A stretch of DNA of 64,000 bases from CADDYT01 sp035294125 (GCA_035294125.1 DATGLM010000078.1:153480-217479); one strand, 5' to 3'. Counted from the first letter of the stretch, positions 32,929 to 42,479 are shown. The notes: generated by a model not told the origin, from the sequence alone. Numbers and translations are program-made.

Positions 32929-33675
32929 CTACATGTAAATGCCCCCATTGATATTGAGGGTCTGACCGGTGATATAGTCACCATCTACGATGAGGTAGCG
33001 CACTCCTTTAGCAACTTCCTGGGGTGTGCCAACTCGACCGAGAGGAATCCTCTTGAGAATTGTCTCCTTCACATTCTCAGGCACTGAAGAGTACATGTCT
33101 GTTTCGATAAAGCCGGGGCAGATCGCATTCACGGTGACATTATAGCGGGCAAGTTCCAGCGCGGCGGTTTTGGTAAGGGCGATAATACCGCCTTTCGCTG
33201 CCGAGTAGTTGGCCTGACCGAAATTGCCCATCTGCCCGACAAAGGAACTGATATTGATAATGCGCCCGCTTCTTTGCTGCATGAAATGGTTTTGCGCAGC
33301 TTTGATCGTGTAGAAATAACCGTTCAGGTTGACCTGAATCACCTTGTTCCAGTCTTCCACCGTCAATTTCTTCATTGTGCGGTCAATATTGATGCCCGCG
33401 TTATTGACCAGCACATCGATGCGGCCAAACTGACGAATCGTTGCCTCGATCAGCGTGGCTGCCTGCTCTGCGTCGGATACATCCGCCTGAATCGCTATGC
33501 TGTCTGGCGACCCTAGCCTCTCGAGTTCCTCTACCAGTTCCTCCGCCGGTCCCCTACTCTGTGAGTAGTTGACCACTATTCTTGCCTTACCCTGCCCGAG
33601 TTCCTCTGCTATTGCGCGTCCTATGCCTCTGCCCGCACCGGTAACAACTACTACTGCACCTTCCAGCGTTCCCAT
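32929..33675 (-). CDS. phaB: Acetoacetyl-CoA reductase (SDR family)
   Basis: 248 residues. NAD(P) loop TGAGRGIGRAIAEELG (residues 12-27), NNAGIN, catalytic Ser in INISSFVGQMGNFGQ and Tyr-x3-Lys in NYSAAKGG. The ending GQTLNINGGIYM is characteristic of PhaB rather than FabG. It reduces acetoacetyl-CoA to (R)-3-hydroxybutyryl-CoA. It is 51 nt upstream of acs, divergent from phaC, with a palindrome over its promoter. Confidence 0.88.
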   Translation of the reverse strand: MGTLEGAVVVVTGAGRGIGRAIAEELGQGKARIVVNYSQSRGPAEELVEELERLGSPDSIAIQADVSDAEQAATLIEATIRQFGRIDVLVNNAGINIDRTMKKLTVEDWNKVIQVNLNGYFYTIKAAQNHFMQQRSGRIINISSFVGQMGNFGQANYSAAKGGIIALTKTAALELARYNVTVNAICPGFIETDMYSSVPENVKETILKRIPLGRVGTPQEVAKGVRYLIVDGDYITGQTLNINGGIYM

Positions 33676-33924
33676 GAGAGCACTTTCCTTTCTCCTGTGA
33701 GGGTTGCTTCTGGCTTGCCGCTATAAAGGGGAAACTGCATGTAAAGATCTTTCTTTCACAGAGAGGTTTTGATCAGGCTTGCTCATCGAGCGAAGATACA
33801 TCCTGTTTGACCCCAACCGGTGGAATCATGTCGTCTTTCCTACACTCATGGAAATGGCATGGTCTTTACCTCCGTTCTGTAGAGAAAACGAACGACAAGA
33901 AAAACTCTTAAGAATGAGTTTCAT

Positions 33925-33948
33925 GTCTATTATAAAATAGTAATAGAC
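33925..33948. promoter_or_regulatory. 24-bp palindrome over the phaB -10, candidate operator
   Basis: GTCTATTA (33925-33932) and TAATAGAC (33941-33948) are exact inverted arms around TAAAATAG. It overlaps the -10 of the phaB promoter, a position suited to repression by a PHA-sensing regulator (inference). Confidence 0.6.
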
Positions 33949-33965
33949 AACTGTATGAATGTCAA
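33937..33965 (-). promoter_or_regulatory. Predicted promoter of phaB-acs-phaA
   Basis: Minus strand: -35 TTGACA (33960-33965), 17-bp spacer, -10 TACTAT (33937-33942). Confidence 0.7.
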
Positions 33966-34036
33966 CCTTTTTGCCTGTGTTCTGAGCGTAATAGCAGCCA
34001 CTCGCTGATTCATGGGAAGAACGGCTACTGCAAAAC

Positions 34037-34066
34037 TTTACATCGCTCATTACGAGAAAATATAAT
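34037..34066 (+). promoter_or_regulatory. Predicted promoter of phaC
   Basis: -35 TTTACA (34037-34042), 18-bp spacer, -10 TATAAT (34061-34066); leader about 110 nt. Confidence 0.75.
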
Positions 34067-34183
34067 GGCTTCTGGAAGCAGAGAGTATCACAAAGATTGT
34101 AATGCCTGGCGTATTTCTCACACCACTTTGCGGCTGTAGAGAAGCGGATGGCAGGCAGCGAAGAGAGCGAAAGGAAGATTGAT

Positions 34184-36004
34184 ATGGCTGTTGAACAGAA
34201 TCCGCTTGAGGCATGGAACGAACTGGTTGAGAAGACCTGGAATATGAAGAGCGCTCCAGCCCAGGCAAAGGATGTTGAGCAGGCACTTGAGAAGATGGAG
34301 GACCCCTGGATCAAGTTGATAGATCAGCTCTGGCAGCTCAATCCCTATCGTCAATTAATGCCTGTTGACCCTGGCGAGACGGTCCTTTCCTTGCAGCGCG
34401 TCTGGCTCAATACGATGCTTCATCCTGAGCGTGCCTGGAGCAGCTACGTGGATTTCGTCCAGCGCTACAATCAATTGATGGCGGAGACAACGCAGCGGCT
34501 TATGGGGGCCAGGCAGGATACGGAGCCGGTCATCAAGCCGGAAAAGGGAGATAAGCGCTTCAGCGCTCCTGAATGGACGGAAAATCCCGTCTTTGACGTG
34601 CTCAAACAGACATATCTGCTCGTTGCCACGTCGCTGCTCAAGATGGCTGCCGATGTGGAGGACCTGGACGAGCACCAGAAACGCAAAATGCAGTTCTACC
34701 TGCGTCAATTTCTGGATGCCATCAGCCCGACCAACTTCGCCTTTACCAATCCGCAGGTGCTTGAGGAGATTATCCGCACCGGCGGCGAAAATCTGGTGAA
34801 GGGGACAGAAAATCTGCTGCGCGATATCAAGGAAGGGCAGATCAAGATGACCGATACCGGGGCTTTCCAGCCCGGTCGCAACCTGGCAATCACGCCCGGA
34901 CAGGTCATCCATCGCAACAAACTGATCGAACTGATCCAGTATGCTCCTGCTACAGAGCAGGTCTACGCCATTCCCTTGTTCTTCATCCCGCCCTGGATCA
35001 ATAAGTATTACATCCTCGACATGCAGCCGCAAAATAGCATGATCAGGTTCCTGGTCGATAAGGGTTTCACCGTCTTCGTCATCAGTTGGAAGAATCCCGA
35101 TCCCTCTATGGAAGAGACCACCTTCGAGGACTACCTGAAGCTGGGGCCTCTGGAGTCTCTCAGTGTTATCAAGAAAATTACCGACTCAAATAAGGTGAAT
35201 GTTGTGGGCTACTGCATCGGCGGCACGCTGCTCTCGATGGCGCTGCCCTATCTGAAAGCCAAAAAGAACGAAACAGTCAACGCCGCCAGCTTCTTCGTCT
35301 CCCTGCAAGATTTCAGCGAGGTGGGCGAAACCTCGGTCTTCATCGACGAGCCACAGATAAACTATATCGAGGCGCAGATGATGGAGCGCGGCTACCTGGA
35401 TGCCCGCTCGATGGCGGCGATGTTCAACATGCTGCGCGCCAACGATCTGATCTGGAGCAATGTGGTCAACAACTATCTGTTGGGCAAGGAGCCGCCCGCC
35501 TTCGACCTGCTCTACTGGAACAACGATGGTACGCGCATGGCTCGCGCCGCCCACTCTTTCTACCTGCGCAACACCTATCTAGAGAACAACCTGATCAAGC
35601 CCGACAAGATTGTCATCGCCGGCGTTCCCATCGACCTGAAGCGGATTGGGCAGGATGTCTACGCCGTCGGGGCCATCCAGGATCACATCGTTCCCTGGCA
35701 GTCCGCCTGGCGCATCACGCAGCTTGCCGGGGGCCATTCCGAGTTCGTGCTCGCCGCCAGCGGCCACATTGCCGGTATCATCAACCCCCCCAGCAAAGGC
35801 CGTGGCTACTGGACCAACGATAAGCTCGTCTCAAGCGCCCAGGAATGGCTTGAGACGGCGGTCCATCACGACGGTAGCTGGTGGAACAACTGGCTGGGGT
35901 GGCTCAAACCGCGTTCCGGCGCGATGGTCGCGCCACCTTCGATGGGCAACGCCACCTACCCGCCAATCACTCCCGCACCGGGTACGTATGTATTGGAGAA
36001 GTAA
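34184..36004 (+). CDS. phaC: Class I poly(3-hydroxyalkanoate) synthase
   Basis: 606 residues, matching class I single-subunit synthases. The lipase-like box is VVGYCIGGTLLS with the catalytic Cys; the Asp lies in GAIQDHIVPWQSAW and the His in ASGHIAGIINPP. The N-terminal 200 residues are the usual helical region with WTENPVFDVLKQTYL. No phaE or phaR subunit gene is nearby. It polymerises 3-hydroxyacyl-CoA on granules. GGAAG lies 7 nt before ATG 34184; an ATG at 34148 lacks a site. Confidence 0.95.
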   Translation: MAVEQNPLEAWNELVEKTWNMKSAPAQAKDVEQALEKMEDPWIKLIDQLWQLNPYRQLMPVDPGETVLSLQRVWLNTMLHPERAWSSYVDFVQRYNQLMAETTQRLMGARQDTEPVIKPEKGDKRFSAPEWTENPVFDVLKQTYLLVATSLLKMAADVEDLDEHQKRKMQFYLRQFLDAISPTNFAFTNPQVLEEIIRTGGENLVKGTENLLRDIKEGQIKMTDTGAFQPGRNLAITPGQVIHRNKLIELIQYAPATEQVYAIPLFFIPPWINKYYILDMQPQNSMIRFLVDKGFTVFVISWKNPDPSMEETTFEDYLKLGPLESLSVIKKITDSNKVNVVGYCIGGTLLSMALPYLKAKKNETVNAASFFVSLQDFSEVGETSVFIDEPQINYIEAQMMERGYLDARSMAAMFNMLRANDLIWSNVVNNYLLGKEPPAFDLLYWNNDGTRMARAAHSFYLRNTYLENNLIKPDKIVIAGVPIDLKRIGQDVYAVGAIQDHIVPWQSAWRITQLAGGHSEFVLAASGHIAGIINPPSKGRGYWTNDKLVSSAQEWLETAVHHDGSWWNNWLGWLKPRSGAMVAPPSMGNATYPPITPAPGTYVLEK

Positions 36005-36032
36005 TGCATGCCATAAAATGTACGCGTATGCA

Positions 36033-37001
36033 TTACCGGTAATGCGAGACGACATCACCCAGTATCTCGTCGATGCGTTCAAGCATATCGTTGCTCAGGG
36101 TGATCTCGCTGGCTTTCGCGTTCTCTTCGATCTGCTGGGGGCGCGAGGCTCCGATGATGGCCGAGCTGACGATGGACTGGCGCAGCACCCAGGCCAGCGC
36201 CATTTGTGCCAGTGTGTAGCCTCCCTCCTGCGCCAGCTTTTGCAGGTTCTGCACGGCGGTCAGCGTCCTGTCATTCATCGTGTTTTGCATAAACATGTTG
36301 ATCTGGGGATTGGCGGCGCGTGTCCCCTGCGGCGGCGGCTGCCCTGGTTTGTATTTTCCGGTCAGAACGCCCTCGGCAAGTGGGGAGAAGACAACCTGGC
36401 CGATGCCCTCACGCTCGCACAGTGGGAAAACTTCCCGCTCAGCGTAGCGCTCAAGCATGTTGTAAACGGGCTGGTTCGAGACGATTCTGTCCAGATTGTG
36501 CTCGCGGGCGATGCAGAGCGCGTCGTCAATCTCTACCGCCGACCACTCCGAAACACCCGTATAGAGGACTTTGCCCTGTGAGACAAGGTCATCGAGCGCA
36601 CGCAGGGTCTCTTCCAGGGGCGCTTCGTGATCATAACGATGGCACTGGTAGAGATCGATATAGTCTGTTCCCAGGCGGCGCAAGCTGGCATGGCACTGCT
36701 CCATAATATGTTTGCGCGAAAGCCCGCGCTGGTTCGGTCCCTCGCCCATCGGGAAGAAGACTTTCGTTGCCAGCACATAGGAATCGCGTGGATAGTCTTT
36801 CAATGCGCGGCCTACTACCTGCTCGGCTGCGCCACGATTATAGACGTTAGCAGTATCAAAGAAGATGATGCCGAGGTCGTAGGCGGTGCGAATACACCGG
36901 ATCGCGGTTTCTTCTCCAATGGAACCGCCGTAAGTGAGCCAGCTTCCCAGCGCAATCGTGCTGACCTTCAATCCGGCACGTCCCAGTCGTCTGTATTCCA
37001 T
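36033..37001 (-). CDS. Aldo/keto reductase (Kv-beta/YghZ-like)
   Basis: 322 residues, (beta/alpha)8 barrel. Catalytic tetrad: Asp and Tyr in FFDTANVYNRG, Lys in YVLATKVFF and His in LYQCHRYDHEAP. The C-terminal NADPH site is IIGASRPQQIEENAKA. It reduces aldehydes or ketones with NADPH; the substrate is unknown. It follows the FAD oxidoreductase by 96 nt on the same strand, and might reduce aldehydes that enzyme releases (inference). Confidence 0.9.
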   Translation of the reverse strand: MEYRRLGRAGLKVSTIALGSWLTYGGSIGEETAIRCIRTAYDLGIIFFDTANVYNRGAAEQVVGRALKDYPRDSYVLATKVFFPMGEGPNQRGLSRKHIMEQCHASLRRLGTDYIDLYQCHRYDHEAPLEETLRALDDLVSQGKVLYTGVSEWSAVEIDDALCIAREHNLDRIVSNQPVYNMLERYAEREVFPLCEREGIGQVVFSPLAEGVLTGKYKPGQPPPQGTRAANPQINMFMQNTMNDRTLTAVQNLQKLAQEGGYTLAQMALAWVLRQSIVSSAIIGASRPQQIEENAKASEITLSNDMLERIDEILGDVVSHYR

Positions 37002-37097
37002 AACAGTATGCTCTCCATTCCTTAGCTGATGGGTTTGTAGTGGTCAATATACTATTATACGCCAGGGCAAAACCATATGGTTTCTGACTCCTTGTTT

Positions 37098-38432
37098 TCA
37101 CAGCACCATTGCTTCCTTGCTTGATTGCGCGAATGATCGGGAAGGATCAAAGGTTTGCAGATCGAGCAGATGCTCGGAAAATGGCTGGGGCAGGCGCACC
37201 TTTCCCTCTTCAGCCGCGCCGGTGAGCAGTGCTTCGACTAAGAGAGCGGTGATGGGGGCGTGCATCAGGCCGTGACCGGAGAAGCCAACGGCATGGACAA
37301 GGTTTTCCTGGTTGCTATCGAAACCAATCAGGGGATTGGCGTCTGGCGTCGTGCCGTAGAAACCGCTGCTGGTTGCTGTTAAGCCGCCGCATTCGGCCAG
37401 CAGGGGAGAAAAATCCATCATTTGCTCAAGGATGGCGTATCCGTAGTTATCGATGCCGTGCTGGCAGTTGAAGGGAGGGTCGATGCGATCCTGATCTTCG
37501 TCGCGAAAACCGAATTCAGGCTCGGTCTCATGCGCCCATGCCAGCATCAACAGGTCGCCCTCGGGTCGGGAATGCGCCCCTCGTCCACTGCCAACGCCGT
37601 AAATCGTCATCGGTAAGCTATGCCATGCCTCACTGCTCATAATCTGCCTGTGCGGCTTCATAAAATAGTGGTAGCGTTTGAGCGGTGCAACAGGCAGGGG
37701 CATGCCGCCGATGCGGCGACTCACTCGCGCAGCCCAGGCATTCGTTTCATTGACAAACCAGTCGGCTTCAATGGGGCCTTTTGTCGTCTCAAGGGCGACA
37801 ATGCGTCCATAACGTAGCGTCGCGCCGATGACTTCGGTATCCTGCATGACGGTGACGCCCAGCTCTCGCGCGCGGCGAAATCCTTCCATGTAGATCATCT
37901 GTGGATAGAGAAAGCCATCGCTTGGTCCCCATGTCGCGCCTATCAGGCGCTCAGGGTCGATATGAGGCCAGTTGCTCTGCACCTGCTGCGGCGTCAGAAT
38001 TTCGACAGGTTCGCCAAGCCGCTGCTGCATCGCCACGTTGCGCTGGGCGAGCTGCCAGGCCTGAGCCGCCTCTTTCCTGCGCTCTGTCTTCCAGGCAGGC
38101 GCGGCCTGTTGCGGGTCTTCGTACAGAAAGAGGTAGCCGTTTTGCCTGAAGACCGGCTGCCTGCCCTCTTCGGGAGTTGCCAGCCGCTCGTGAAACTGCC
38201 TGTACCACCATTTGGAGTACTGCATTCCGATCACAGTCTCTTCCACGCTGAACTGGGCGCGAATGCCCGCCGCCGAACGACTTGACGAACCATTGCCAAT
38301 CTTTGCCTTCTCGACCACTGTCACCCGAAACCCGCGTTCGGCCAACCTGACCGCCGTTAACGCACCCGAAGCGCCGCCACCGATCAGCACAACATGATCG
38401 GCGAACCGTGCAGAGGAGAGCGAATTACTCAC
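37098..38432 (-). CDS. FAD-dependent amine/amino-acid oxidoreductase (DAO family)
   Basis: 444 residues. FAD-binding VVLIGGGASGALTAVRLAER (about residues 14-33), then SSRSAAGIRAQFSVEET, a substrate half with RYHYFMKPH, and the C-terminal FAD motif VHAVGFSGHGLMHAP. The group includes sarcosine, glycine and D-amino-acid oxidases. The substrate is not defined. A second, more distant DAO enzyme lies at 49285. Together they suggest degradation of N-methylated or secondary amines. Confidence 0.87.
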   Translation of the reverse strand: MSNSLSSARFADHVVLIGGGASGALTAVRLAERGFRVTVVEKAKIGNGSSSRSAAGIRAQFSVEETVIGMQYSKWWYRQFHERLATPEEGRQPVFRQNGYLFLYEDPQQAAPAWKTERRKEAAQAWQLAQRNVAMQQRLGEPVEILTPQQVQSNWPHIDPERLIGATWGPSDGFLYPQMIYMEGFRRARELGVTVMQDTEVIGATLRYGRIVALETTKGPIEADWFVNETNAWAARVSRRIGGMPLPVAPLKRYHYFMKPHRQIMSSEAWHSLPMTIYGVGSGRGAHSRPEGDLLMLAWAHETEPEFGFRDEDQDRIDPPFNCQHGIDNYGYAILEQMMDFSPLLAECGGLTATSSGFYGTTPDANPLIGFDSNQENLVHAVGFSGHGLMHAPITALLVEALLTGAAEEGKVRLPQPFSEHLLDLQTFDPSRSFAQSSKEAMVL

Positions 38433-38469
38433 TGCATACTCCTTTGTCTTCTAAGCCAACACGTAACCC

Positions 38470-38620
38470 TCAACAGTAGGATACAACACGCCGCTCAGGA
38501 AAGAAAAGAGCGTGATCTCTAGCTTGTGAATCCACGTCAAACACTACCTTCCCCTTGATCTGGCGGTTTTGCAGGGCCTGAATGCCTTGCTCGACGTTGC
38601 GCGTCGACGCCGTCTCTTCC
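38470..38620 (-). pseudogene. C-terminal fragment of a zinc-type alcohol dehydrogenase/quinone reductase
   Basis: Minus-strand codons read NVEQGIQALQNRQIKGKVVF followed by DVDSQARDH and a stop at 38470-38472. This matches the last helix and strand of medium-chain dehydrogenases. No upstream body exists before the next gene, so it is a scar left by deletion. Confidence 0.4.
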
Positions 38621-38707
38621 CTCTATCGCCCCCTCGCCTTTGAAATCCCGGAACACGAACCCTGGCCCTCGTTCAATGCTGGTTTGTGAGGATGGTGATT
38701 CCTGTTT

Positions 38708-40120
38708 TCAATGCCAGCCCAGGAAATAGAGCAAATCGCCCAGAACAAAGCGCACGCGGATAAAATGACCGTTCTGCACCGCGAAATGGTACTCTTCCTC
38801 GCTGACGGGTGGGTCCAGTTGCTGGCAGGTGAGCGGCGCGCCCGCCTCCGCGAGGATACGCTGGACAATCCGGGGGCTGCGTACCAGCGAGGCGAGCTTT
38901 GGTCGGTACTGTGCCTGCCAGCCCGCGCAAAACTGCGCGAAACGCGGGCGCTGCTGACGCCATAGGGCCAGTTTCTGGCTGTAATCGCTCCAACATTCCC
39001 GTGCCATCGCCCCGGATGGGTCGATGCGCTCAAACAGGTGAAGGATATGCGCCTGTAATGGCTCGTTGGCGGGATAGCAGGCATCGATATCGACGAGAGC
39101 GGGGTCAAAATGATCCAGAAAGTGCTGGTAGAGGTCTGCCGCTGTGATGGTGGCTACGCCAACCTGCGCTCCATGCAGGGCCAGCGGACGATGATAGTGT
39201 TCGGCGATCATATCGAGCACGTGTGAAGTAACGTGTTCGGTGCCGGAAATGGGGGCTGACATGTTGACGATAGATTGGGCAATGCCTGCCAGCAGCAGCG
39301 CCTGCATCACCACCGCCTCGCCATCGTGCGTGCGCTGGCCGATCCTGCTGGCGTATTCCAGCAGGATCGCATCCAGGTTCTCAAGCAGGGCCAGAGGCAC
39401 CTCGCTGTAGAAATCGACCAGTCCCAGCGCGCTGGCGAGGTACCAGTCGCCATAGGCCACGAAGCGGGCGCAGCAGTCACCCAGCCCCGCGAGTGTCATA
39501 GCCGTGGGAGCGGAAGCCAGCACGCGCAGGTCCGCCAGAATGGCAGTGGGATAGCGTGACGGAATGGTGCGCTTGACACCATCTTTGAGCAGAACGGCCA
39601 TACTGGCGGCATAGGCTGTTACCGAGTTGGCGGTTGGACAGCAGATATAGGCTACTCGCGGCTGACCGGGGTGCTGCTGGTCGTACAGATATGCGGCGTG
39701 TTTGACGATATCTGTGACAGTTCCCGAACCCAGGGCAACCAGCGCGCTGCCCGGCTCGATAGCCCTGTGTACCCGCTCAACCTGCCCAAAATCCGCGTGT
39801 ACCAGCCCGTTTTGATCGCCTTTGAGCCGGAGCGGTTTGACTTCGTATCCGGCGTCACGCAGCAGCGCCTGTACGAATGGCTTCAAATCTTGCTGCTCGC
39901 GTCGCATTGGCACCTCGTCTACCACCAGCAGCACCCGCGCACCAGGGGCGACGCCAGCTCGTCGCAGCGCAGCGGGCAGCTCCAGCAAAACATCTGGCCC
40001 GATGAGGATTTCATCAATGTCGATGGGACGCAAGGACGCGGATGGATCGTCCTGTGCCGCCAGCCAGCGTTTCAGCGCGGGGATATCTGCCGGGTCGAGA
40101 GGGAACGTGGGGTTGCTCAT
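38708..40120 (-). CDS. sn-Glycerol-1-phosphate dehydrogenase-like (AraM/EgsA family)
   Basis: 470 residues, iron-containing alcohol dehydrogenase fold. The NAD-binding segment is ALGSGTVTDIVKHAAY (about residues 130-145). Metal ligands fit Asp in AGLGDCCARF, His in GTEHVTSHVLD and His in LALHGAQVG. It is longer than archaeal G1PDH because of a C-terminal extension, as in AraM. It reduces DHAP or oxidises a related polyol phosphate. The start shares ATGA with the kinase stop, so the two are translationally coupled. Confidence 0.85.
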   Translation of the reverse strand: MSNPTFPLDPADIPALKRWLAAQDDPSASLRPIDIDEILIGPDVLLELPAALRRAGVAPGARVLLVVDEVPMRREQQDLKPFVQALLRDAGYEVKPLRLKGDQNGLVHADFGQVERVHRAIEPGSALVALGSGTVTDIVKHAAYLYDQQHPGQPRVAYICCPTANSVTAYAASMAVLLKDGVKRTIPSRYPTAILADLRVLASAPTAMTLAGLGDCCARFVAYGDWYLASALGLVDFYSEVPLALLENLDAILLEYASRIGQRTHDGEAVVMQALLLAGIAQSIVNMSAPISGTEHVTSHVLDMIAEHYHRPLALHGAQVGVATITAADLYQHFLDHFDPALVDIDACYPANEPLQAHILHLFERIDPSGAMARECWSDYSQKLALWRQQRPRFAQFCAGWQAQYRPKLASLVRSPRIVQRILAEAGAPLTCQQLDPPVSEEEYHFAVQNGHFIRVRFVLGDLLYFLGWH

Positions 40121-41655
40121 CTTTGCGCTGCCTTTCTGAAGGAGTCCTGCAAGGCATTGTATACATCACGGTAGAGACTGTAGGCTTCGTCGTAAACTTG
40201 CCGCTGTGCCGGGTCCGGCTCTATATATGTCGTGACCTCTACGGCTGCGCTGGCCGCTTCGCGTAAATCGGCGAAGAGTCCGCCAGCGACTCCCGCCAGC
40301 ATGGCTGCCCCCAGAGCGGTTGTCTCCAGTTCTTGTGGCACGCTGATGGGCTTGCCTGTCACATCAGCCTTGATTTGCAGCCACAGCCGACCTCTTGCTC
40401 CACCGGCCACGGCGCGAATCTCCTGCGGATTCAGCCCGATGGCGGCCATGCGATCAACGTTGTCCTTCAGCCCGTAAGCTGTACCCTCCAGGATGGCGCG
40501 TACCATATGCCCGCGTCCATGAGCGAGGCTGAGGCCGAAGAAAACGCCGCTAGCATCGGCATTCCAGGTCGGCGTCATCGCTCCACTCAGGCAGGGGAGA
40601 AAGATCAGACCGCCCGCCGCCGCCGGAACCCCTGTAGCTTCGGCGTTCAGTAGATCGTAAGGGCTGACTCCTCTTTGCGCTGCTTCAGCCCGCAGGTGAG
40701 GGGCAAAGGCATCGAGGAACCAGCGATAGCTGCCGCCGGAAACGAAGCCGGGATTCTCGATCAGCCAGGCGGCGGGATCGGCATGGCAGTGTGTCTCCAG
40801 CAGCCCTCCCTCGTCGAAAATCGGGGTCTGAGCTACGGCACAGACCGGCTCGGCAGTGCCATTGATGTCACAGACGATGTGGCTATCAGTCACACCTGCG
40901 CCAACGCAAGCGGCGTGCTCGTCGCCGCTGCCCACAGCCACCAGCGTGTGCTCTGTCAGGCCCAGCCGCTCTGCCGCCTGGTGCGTGAGCGGCCCGATTA
41001 CCTCCGTGGCCCCGGCAACGCGGCCCAGGCGTTGCTCATCTATGCCGGTGGCCTGGAGCAGACGTTGTGACCACGCCTTTTGCCGCACGTCCAGCAGCAG
41101 TGTTGAAGAGGCGTTGGAATAATCTACCACCGCCTCTCCTGTCAGGCGATAGGCCATGTAGCTGCCGGGCAGCAGCAGGTAACGGGCGCGCTCAAAGACA
41201 CGCGGCTCGTTATCGCGTACCCAGAGCATTTTCGGCGCGACATGCGAGGAATCGAGATTTGCCCCCGTCAGATGGAAAAGGTCGGTGGGGTTGATGCGCT
41301 CTTCGAGGGCGCTGCATTGCTCCGTTGCGCGCCGGTCGAGCCAGATAATCGCCGGGAGCAGCACCTCGTCCTGCGGCCCAACACAGACCAGCCCATCTAC
41401 CTGGCTGCCCAGCGCCAGCGCCGCCACGTCTGCCGGATGGATGTTCGCGCTCTGCATAACCTGCCGCACGGTGGTTGCCAGCGCCTGTTCCCAGTCGGCG
41501 GGATTCTCTTCCGCCCAGTTTGGAGCGGGATAGCGCGGGTCATAGGCGGCGTAGGCGCTGGCAATTACTGCCCCATCGGCAGCCAGCAGCACGGTTTTCA
41601 TGCCTTGCGAACCCACATCAGCCCCGATCACATAGCGATTGGCGCGTGTGTTCAT
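40117..41655 (-). CDS. FGGY-family carbohydrate kinase (xylulokinase/LsrK-like)
   Basis: 512 residues. N-terminal phosphate loop IGADVGSQGMKTVLLAADGA, central LVAVGSGDEHAACVGAGV, and the C-terminal FGGY signature region RAVAGGARGRLWLQIKADV. It phosphorylates a ketose, polyol or similar substrate. Both ends share ATGA with neighbours: the aldolase stop and the dehydrogenase start. The substrate is not set by sequence; an alternative start upstream at 41706 lies inside the aldolase gene and was rejected. Confidence 0.9.
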   Translation of the reverse strand: MNTRANRYVIGADVGSQGMKTVLLAADGAVIASAYAAYDPRYPAPNWAEENPADWEQALATTVRQVMQSANIHPADVAALALGSQVDGLVCVGPQDEVLLPAIIWLDRRATEQCSALEERINPTDLFHLTGANLDSSHVAPKMLWVRDNEPRVFERARYLLLPGSYMAYRLTGEAVVDYSNASSTLLLDVRQKAWSQRLLQATGIDEQRLGRVAGATEVIGPLTHQAAERLGLTEHTLVAVGSGDEHAACVGAGVTDSHIVCDINGTAEPVCAVAQTPIFDEGGLLETHCHADPAAWLIENPGFVSGGSYRWFLDAFAPHLRAEAAQRGVSPYDLLNAEATGVPAAAGGLIFLPCLSGAMTPTWNADASGVFFGLSLAHGRGHMVRAILEGTAYGLKDNVDRMAAIGLNPQEIRAVAGGARGRLWLQIKADVTGKPISVPQELETTALGAAMLAGVAGGLFADLREAASAAVEVTTYIEPDPAQRQVYDEAYSLYRDVYNALQDSFRKAAQR

Positions 41656-42479
41656 GCGTTTGCAACCTTCTCTGCCAGTTCGGCCAGCGCGTCGCGGGCC
41701 CTCCACTTCTCCTGTATGACGCGACAGAGGGCGCGCGTGATCGCTTCAGGATTCTGGTGTTGGAAGATATTGCGTCCCACCGAGCAGCCAATGGCTCCCA
41801 CGGCTACTGCCTGCTCCATGCGTGATAGCAGCTCCTCGTCTGATACCAGCGTTCCCCCGGCTACTACAACCGGGACATTGGCGGCGCGCACAATTTTCTC
41901 AAACGAAGCCTGATCACCGCTCCAGTTGACTTTGACGATATCGGCCCCCAGTTCGGCGCACAGGCGAGCGTTGCGTAATAAATACTCGGCACCGTAGGTA
42001 GCACCCGCCTCGTTGAGTGTCTGGTAGGCGTTGGGAAATTCAGCTTCGGCGATGAAAGGCATACCCAGTGCAGCGCAGGCCTCCCCGATTTGCGAAGCGT
42101 ACTGGATCATCTCGGCTTCATTTTCACCGGCCAGCGCCACGTAGACAACGACCGCGTCGGCCCCCAGTCGCAGCGCCTCGTCGACCGAGCCGATGGGCGT
42201 TACTACGGCTCCCTGTGGCCTGCCGGCAGCGGAGGCGGAAAGCATGAGCGCCAGCGAGGTCGCGGGCGTAAATTCTTCGATCACCTGTCTTGCCATGCCG
42301 CGACCCAGCATAAAAACGTTGGCTCCCCCCGCGATGGCCTCCCGCGTGCGCTGTCGTGTATCGTACAGGCCATCCAGAAAGCGAGGTGAGGTCATCCCAT
42401 GATCGAGAGCGCAAATAATGCAGGAACCATAACGTGGTTCAATCACCCGTTTCAGGCGCATCGTTTTTCCGAGGTTCAT
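41652..42479 (-). CDS. DeoC/LacD-family class I aldolase (DhnA/LsrF-like)
   Basis: 275 residues, TIM barrel. IICALDHGMTSP near the N-terminus and the Schiff-base Lys in ELGADIVKVNWSGD (about residue 180) match the DhnA-type FBP aldolase/LsrF group. VVVAGGTLVSDEE and GCSVGRNIFQH bind phosphate. It cleaves or transfers an acyl or aldol unit from a phosphorylated substrate made by the adjacent kinase (inference). AGGAG lies 6-7 nt before ATG 42479. First gene of a three-gene operon. Confidence 0.85.
   Translation of the reverse strand: MNLGKTMRLKRVIEPRYGSCIICALDHGMTSPRFLDGLYDTRQRTREAIAGGANVFMLGRGMARQVIEEFTPATSLALMLSASAAGRPQGAVVTPIGSVDEALRLGADAVVVYVALAGENEAEMIQYASQIGEACAALGMPFIAEAEFPNAYQTLNEAGATYGAEYLLRNARLCAELGADIVKVNWSGDQASFEKIVRAANVPVVVAGGTLVSDEELLSRMEQAVAVGAIGCSVGRNIFQHQNPEAITRALCRVIQEKWRARDALAELAEKVANA

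Larger units (their letters stand above)
33676..34183. other. Divergent phaB-phaC control region
   Basis: A 508-bp AT-richer gap holding a minus-strand promoter for phaB, a plus-strand promoter for phaC and a palindrome (33925-33948). The predicted phaB leader is about 255 nt. Nothing else recognised; a minus frame at 33826-34314 antisense to phaC was judged spurious. Confidence 0.7.

Noticed and set aside
33826..34314. 162-codon minus frame in the phaB-phaC gap
   Set aside because: Overlaps the start of phaC and both promoters; composition is Ser/Phe-rich shadow.
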